Assembly (NCBI GenBank): GCA_011051745.1
Contig: DRKO01000488.1
Span: 1 to 7,291 of the forward strand
Reading direction: 5' to 3'
DNA from: Chloroflexota bacterium
Lineage (GTDB): Bacteria > Chloroflexota > Anaerolineae > Aggregatilineales > UBA3940
DNA: 7,291 nt
The position numbers and the translations under genes were made by a program. The notes under the pieces were generated by a model. The model was not told the origin of the DNA, made no database searches, and worked only from the letters and a program-made list of their open reading frames with translations. This document shows, piece by piece, positions 6,114 to 7,291 of the stretch. The first letter of the stretch is position 1, and every line of letters starts with the position of its first letter.

Positions 6114-7118
6114 ATGTCCGACGCATACCCGCTTGGCAAGCTACCTCCTGCGCTTCTGGCCGCCTTGCTGGGCCGTTATCCGCCCCGCGACCCCCGTGTG
6201 GTGCTCGGCCCCCGTCCGGGCGAGGACGCCGCCGTGCTGGATATAGGCGAGCGGTATCTGGTCGCCAAGACGGACCCCATCACATTCGCAACCGACGAGA
6301 TCGGCTGGTACGCCGTCAACGTCAACGCCAACGACATCGCCACCACCGGCGGGCGGCCTCTCTGGTTCATGGCGACGCTTCTCTTTCCGGAGGGGCGGAC
6401 GGATCGTGCGCTGGTCGAGCGAATCTACGATCAGATCGGGACTGCCTGCGAGGCGCTGGGCGTCAGCCTGATCGGCGGGCACAGCGAGATCACCTATGGC
6501 CTTGACCGGCCCGTTGTGGTCGGGGTGATGCTGGGGCTGGTCGAGAAAGACCGTCTGGTCACGACGGGGGGCGCACAGGCCGGGGATGTTCTGATCGTCA
6601 CCAAAGGTGTTCCGGTCGAAGCAACCGCCATCATCGCGCGGGAGAAGGCCGATGTGCTGGGGAGCCGCTTCCCCGCCGATTTTCTGGCCCGTTGTGCCGG
6701 GTATCTGCACGATCCGGGCATCAGCGTGGTGCGCGACGCCCTGATCGCCGCACAGGCCGGGCGGGTTCACGCCATGCATGACCCGACCGAAGGCGGGCTG
6801 GCAACCGGTCTGTGGGAGATGGCCGAAGCTGCCGGAAAGCGTCTTCTGGTGGATCCCCGTCCGGCGATTCTGGAGGATGGGCGGGTGCTCTGTGGGGCGG
6901 TCGGCCTCGATCCGCTGGGGGCAATTGCCAGCGGGGCGTTGCTGCTGGCCGCTCATCCTGCCGACGAGGCGGCGATTGTGGCTGCTCTGGAAGCGGAGGG
7001 AATCCCTGCCTTCGCTGTCGGGCGTGTCGAGGATGGCCCCCCGGAGGTGATCGATCTCCGCACAGGGACCATGCTTCCCCGCCCCGCGCGGGACGAGATC
7101 GCGCGTCTGTTCGAGTGA
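6114..7118 (+). CDS. AIR synthase-related (PurM/HypE-superfamily) protein
   Basis: The 334-aa product belongs to the ATP-binding PurM/ThiL/SelD/HypE superfamily, whose members activate a substrate by ATP-dependent phosphorylation or dehydration. Seen here: the N-terminal nucleotide-binding segment GEDAAVLD (36-43), KTDPITF (52-58), NVNANDIATTGGRP (69-82), GGHSEIT (121-127), and the C-domain HDPTEGGLATGLWEMAEAAG (222-241). It lacks the C-terminal cysteine that HypE needs as carbamoyl acceptor; it ends RDEIARLFE. It is not a full match to PurM, ThiL or SelD either, so its substrate is unknown; it resembles the stand-alone AIR-synthase-like proteins common in archaea and some bacteria. An in-frame TAA at 6102-6104 makes ATG 6114 the first possible start. 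No SD precedes it, unlike its neighbours. A membrane-protein gene follows after 26 bp, likely in the same operon. Confidence 0.9.
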   Translation: MSDAYPLGKLPPALLAALLGRYPPRDPRVVLGPRPGEDAAVLDIGERYLVAKTDPITFATDEIGWYAVNVNANDIATTGGRPLWFMATLLFPEGRTDRALVERIYDQIGTACEALGVSLIGGHSEITYGLDRPVVVGVMLGLVEKDRLVTTGGAQAGDVLIVTKGVPVEATAIIAREKADVLGSRFPADFLARCAGYLHDPGISVVRDALIAAQAGRVHAMHDPTEGGLATGLWEMAEAAGKRLLVDPRPAILEDGRVLCGAVGLDPLGAIASGALLLAAHPADEAAIVAALEAEGIPAFAVGRVEDGPPEVIDLRTGTMLPRPARDEIARLFE

Positions 7119-7144
7119 CACGAACGTAGCGGAGGGTTGTGCCC

Positions 7145-7291
7145 ATGATTCCTGCCCAAGAGGCCCTGAGCAACAGGCTCAGCCGCTCTAAAGCCTCGCG
7201 TCATTTCAGAGATGCCCTGCTGATCTTCCTTCTGGCGCTGGCTGTGCTCCATATTGCGTACTACTTCCGGGTTGTGCTCCCCAGACCTTCG
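7145..7291 (+). CDS. Putative membrane protein, 3'-truncated
   Basis: From the ATG at 7145, 49 codons stay open to the window end. A strong SD, GGAGG at 7131-7135, lies 9 bases upstream, and the 26-bp gap from the AIR-synthase-like gene suggests one operon. A basic, polar N-terminus of about 22 residues (with RSKASRHFR) is followed by one hydrophobic helix, about residues 24-45 (ALLIFLLALAVLHIAYYF). The positive charges before the helix suggest a cytoplasmic N-terminus. This could be an anchor for an exported domain or the first helix of a larger membrane protein. I do not recognise the family. A GTG at 7139 is in frame but only 3 bases from the SD. Confidence 0.65.
   Translation, partial: MIPAQEALSNRLSRSKASRHFRDALLIFLLALAVLHIAYYFRVVLPRPS

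Noticed and set aside
5957..6505. 182-codon plus-strand frame starting in the divergent promoter region
   Set aside because: It overlaps the AIR-synthase-like gene in another frame, has low-complexity Arg-rich translation and no SD.
6141..7121. 326-codon minus-strand open frame opposite the AIR-synthase-like gene
   Set aside because: It is a shadow of a gene with clear superfamily motifs and has no protein-like features of its own.
1..7291. tRNA, rRNA, CRISPR, insertion sequence or phage attachment site
   Set aside because: I looked for cloverleaf, regularly spaced repeats, transposase motifs and terminal repeats and found none.

Overview
This is a GC-rich (roughly 60% by eye), gene-dense bacterial chromosome segment carrying conserved housekeeping genes. 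RecA, RecX and the membrane-anchored endoribonuclease RNase Y lie in that order on the minus strand. Beside them are a UbiA-family prenyltransferase, a PurM/AIR-synthase-superfamily protein of unassigned substrate, a truncated kinase-like protein, and the first 49 codons of a membrane protein. RNase Y, high GC, the recA-recX-rny order and divergent UbiA and AIR-synthase-like paralogues fit Chloroflexota best. Deinococcus-Thermus or a high-GC Firmicute cannot be excluded. The lineage is an inference; no rRNA or other taxonomic marker is present.

Layout. 2-892 (+): 3' part of a kinase-like protein with no start in the window. 893-987: convergent intergenic gap with a perfect 10-bp hairpin. 988-2043 (-): UbiA prenyltransferase. 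2044-2220: its upstream region, with a 9-bp inverted repeat and a possible -10, then the intrinsic terminator of rny. 2221-3765 (-): rny. 3779-4444 (-): recX, 13 bp upstream of rny. 4445-4873: a 429-bp gene-free spacer holding an intrinsic terminator, a leader hairpin, a possible recX promoter and two further hairpins. 4874-5890 (-): recA. 5891-6113: divergent promoter region. 6114-7118 (+): AIR-synthase-like gene, with no Shine-Dalgarno and possibly leaderless. 7145-7291 (+): start of a membrane protein, cut by the window end.

How the genes relate. RecA forms the recombinase filament and drives the SOS response; RecX is its usual antagonist. RNase Y starts mRNA decay at the membrane and, with 13 bp between them, almost certainly shares a transcript with recX. 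Strong hairpins between recA and recX suggest that recX-rny is fed by limited read-through from recA, by its own promoter, or by both. The outer genes have no evident functional tie to this core.

No mobile element, CRISPR array, tRNA or rRNA is visible, and I see no clearly new multi-gene system. The points most worth checking are the kinase-like protein, the structured recA-recX spacer, the operator-like sites upstream of recA and ubiA, and the SD-less AIR-synthase-like gene.
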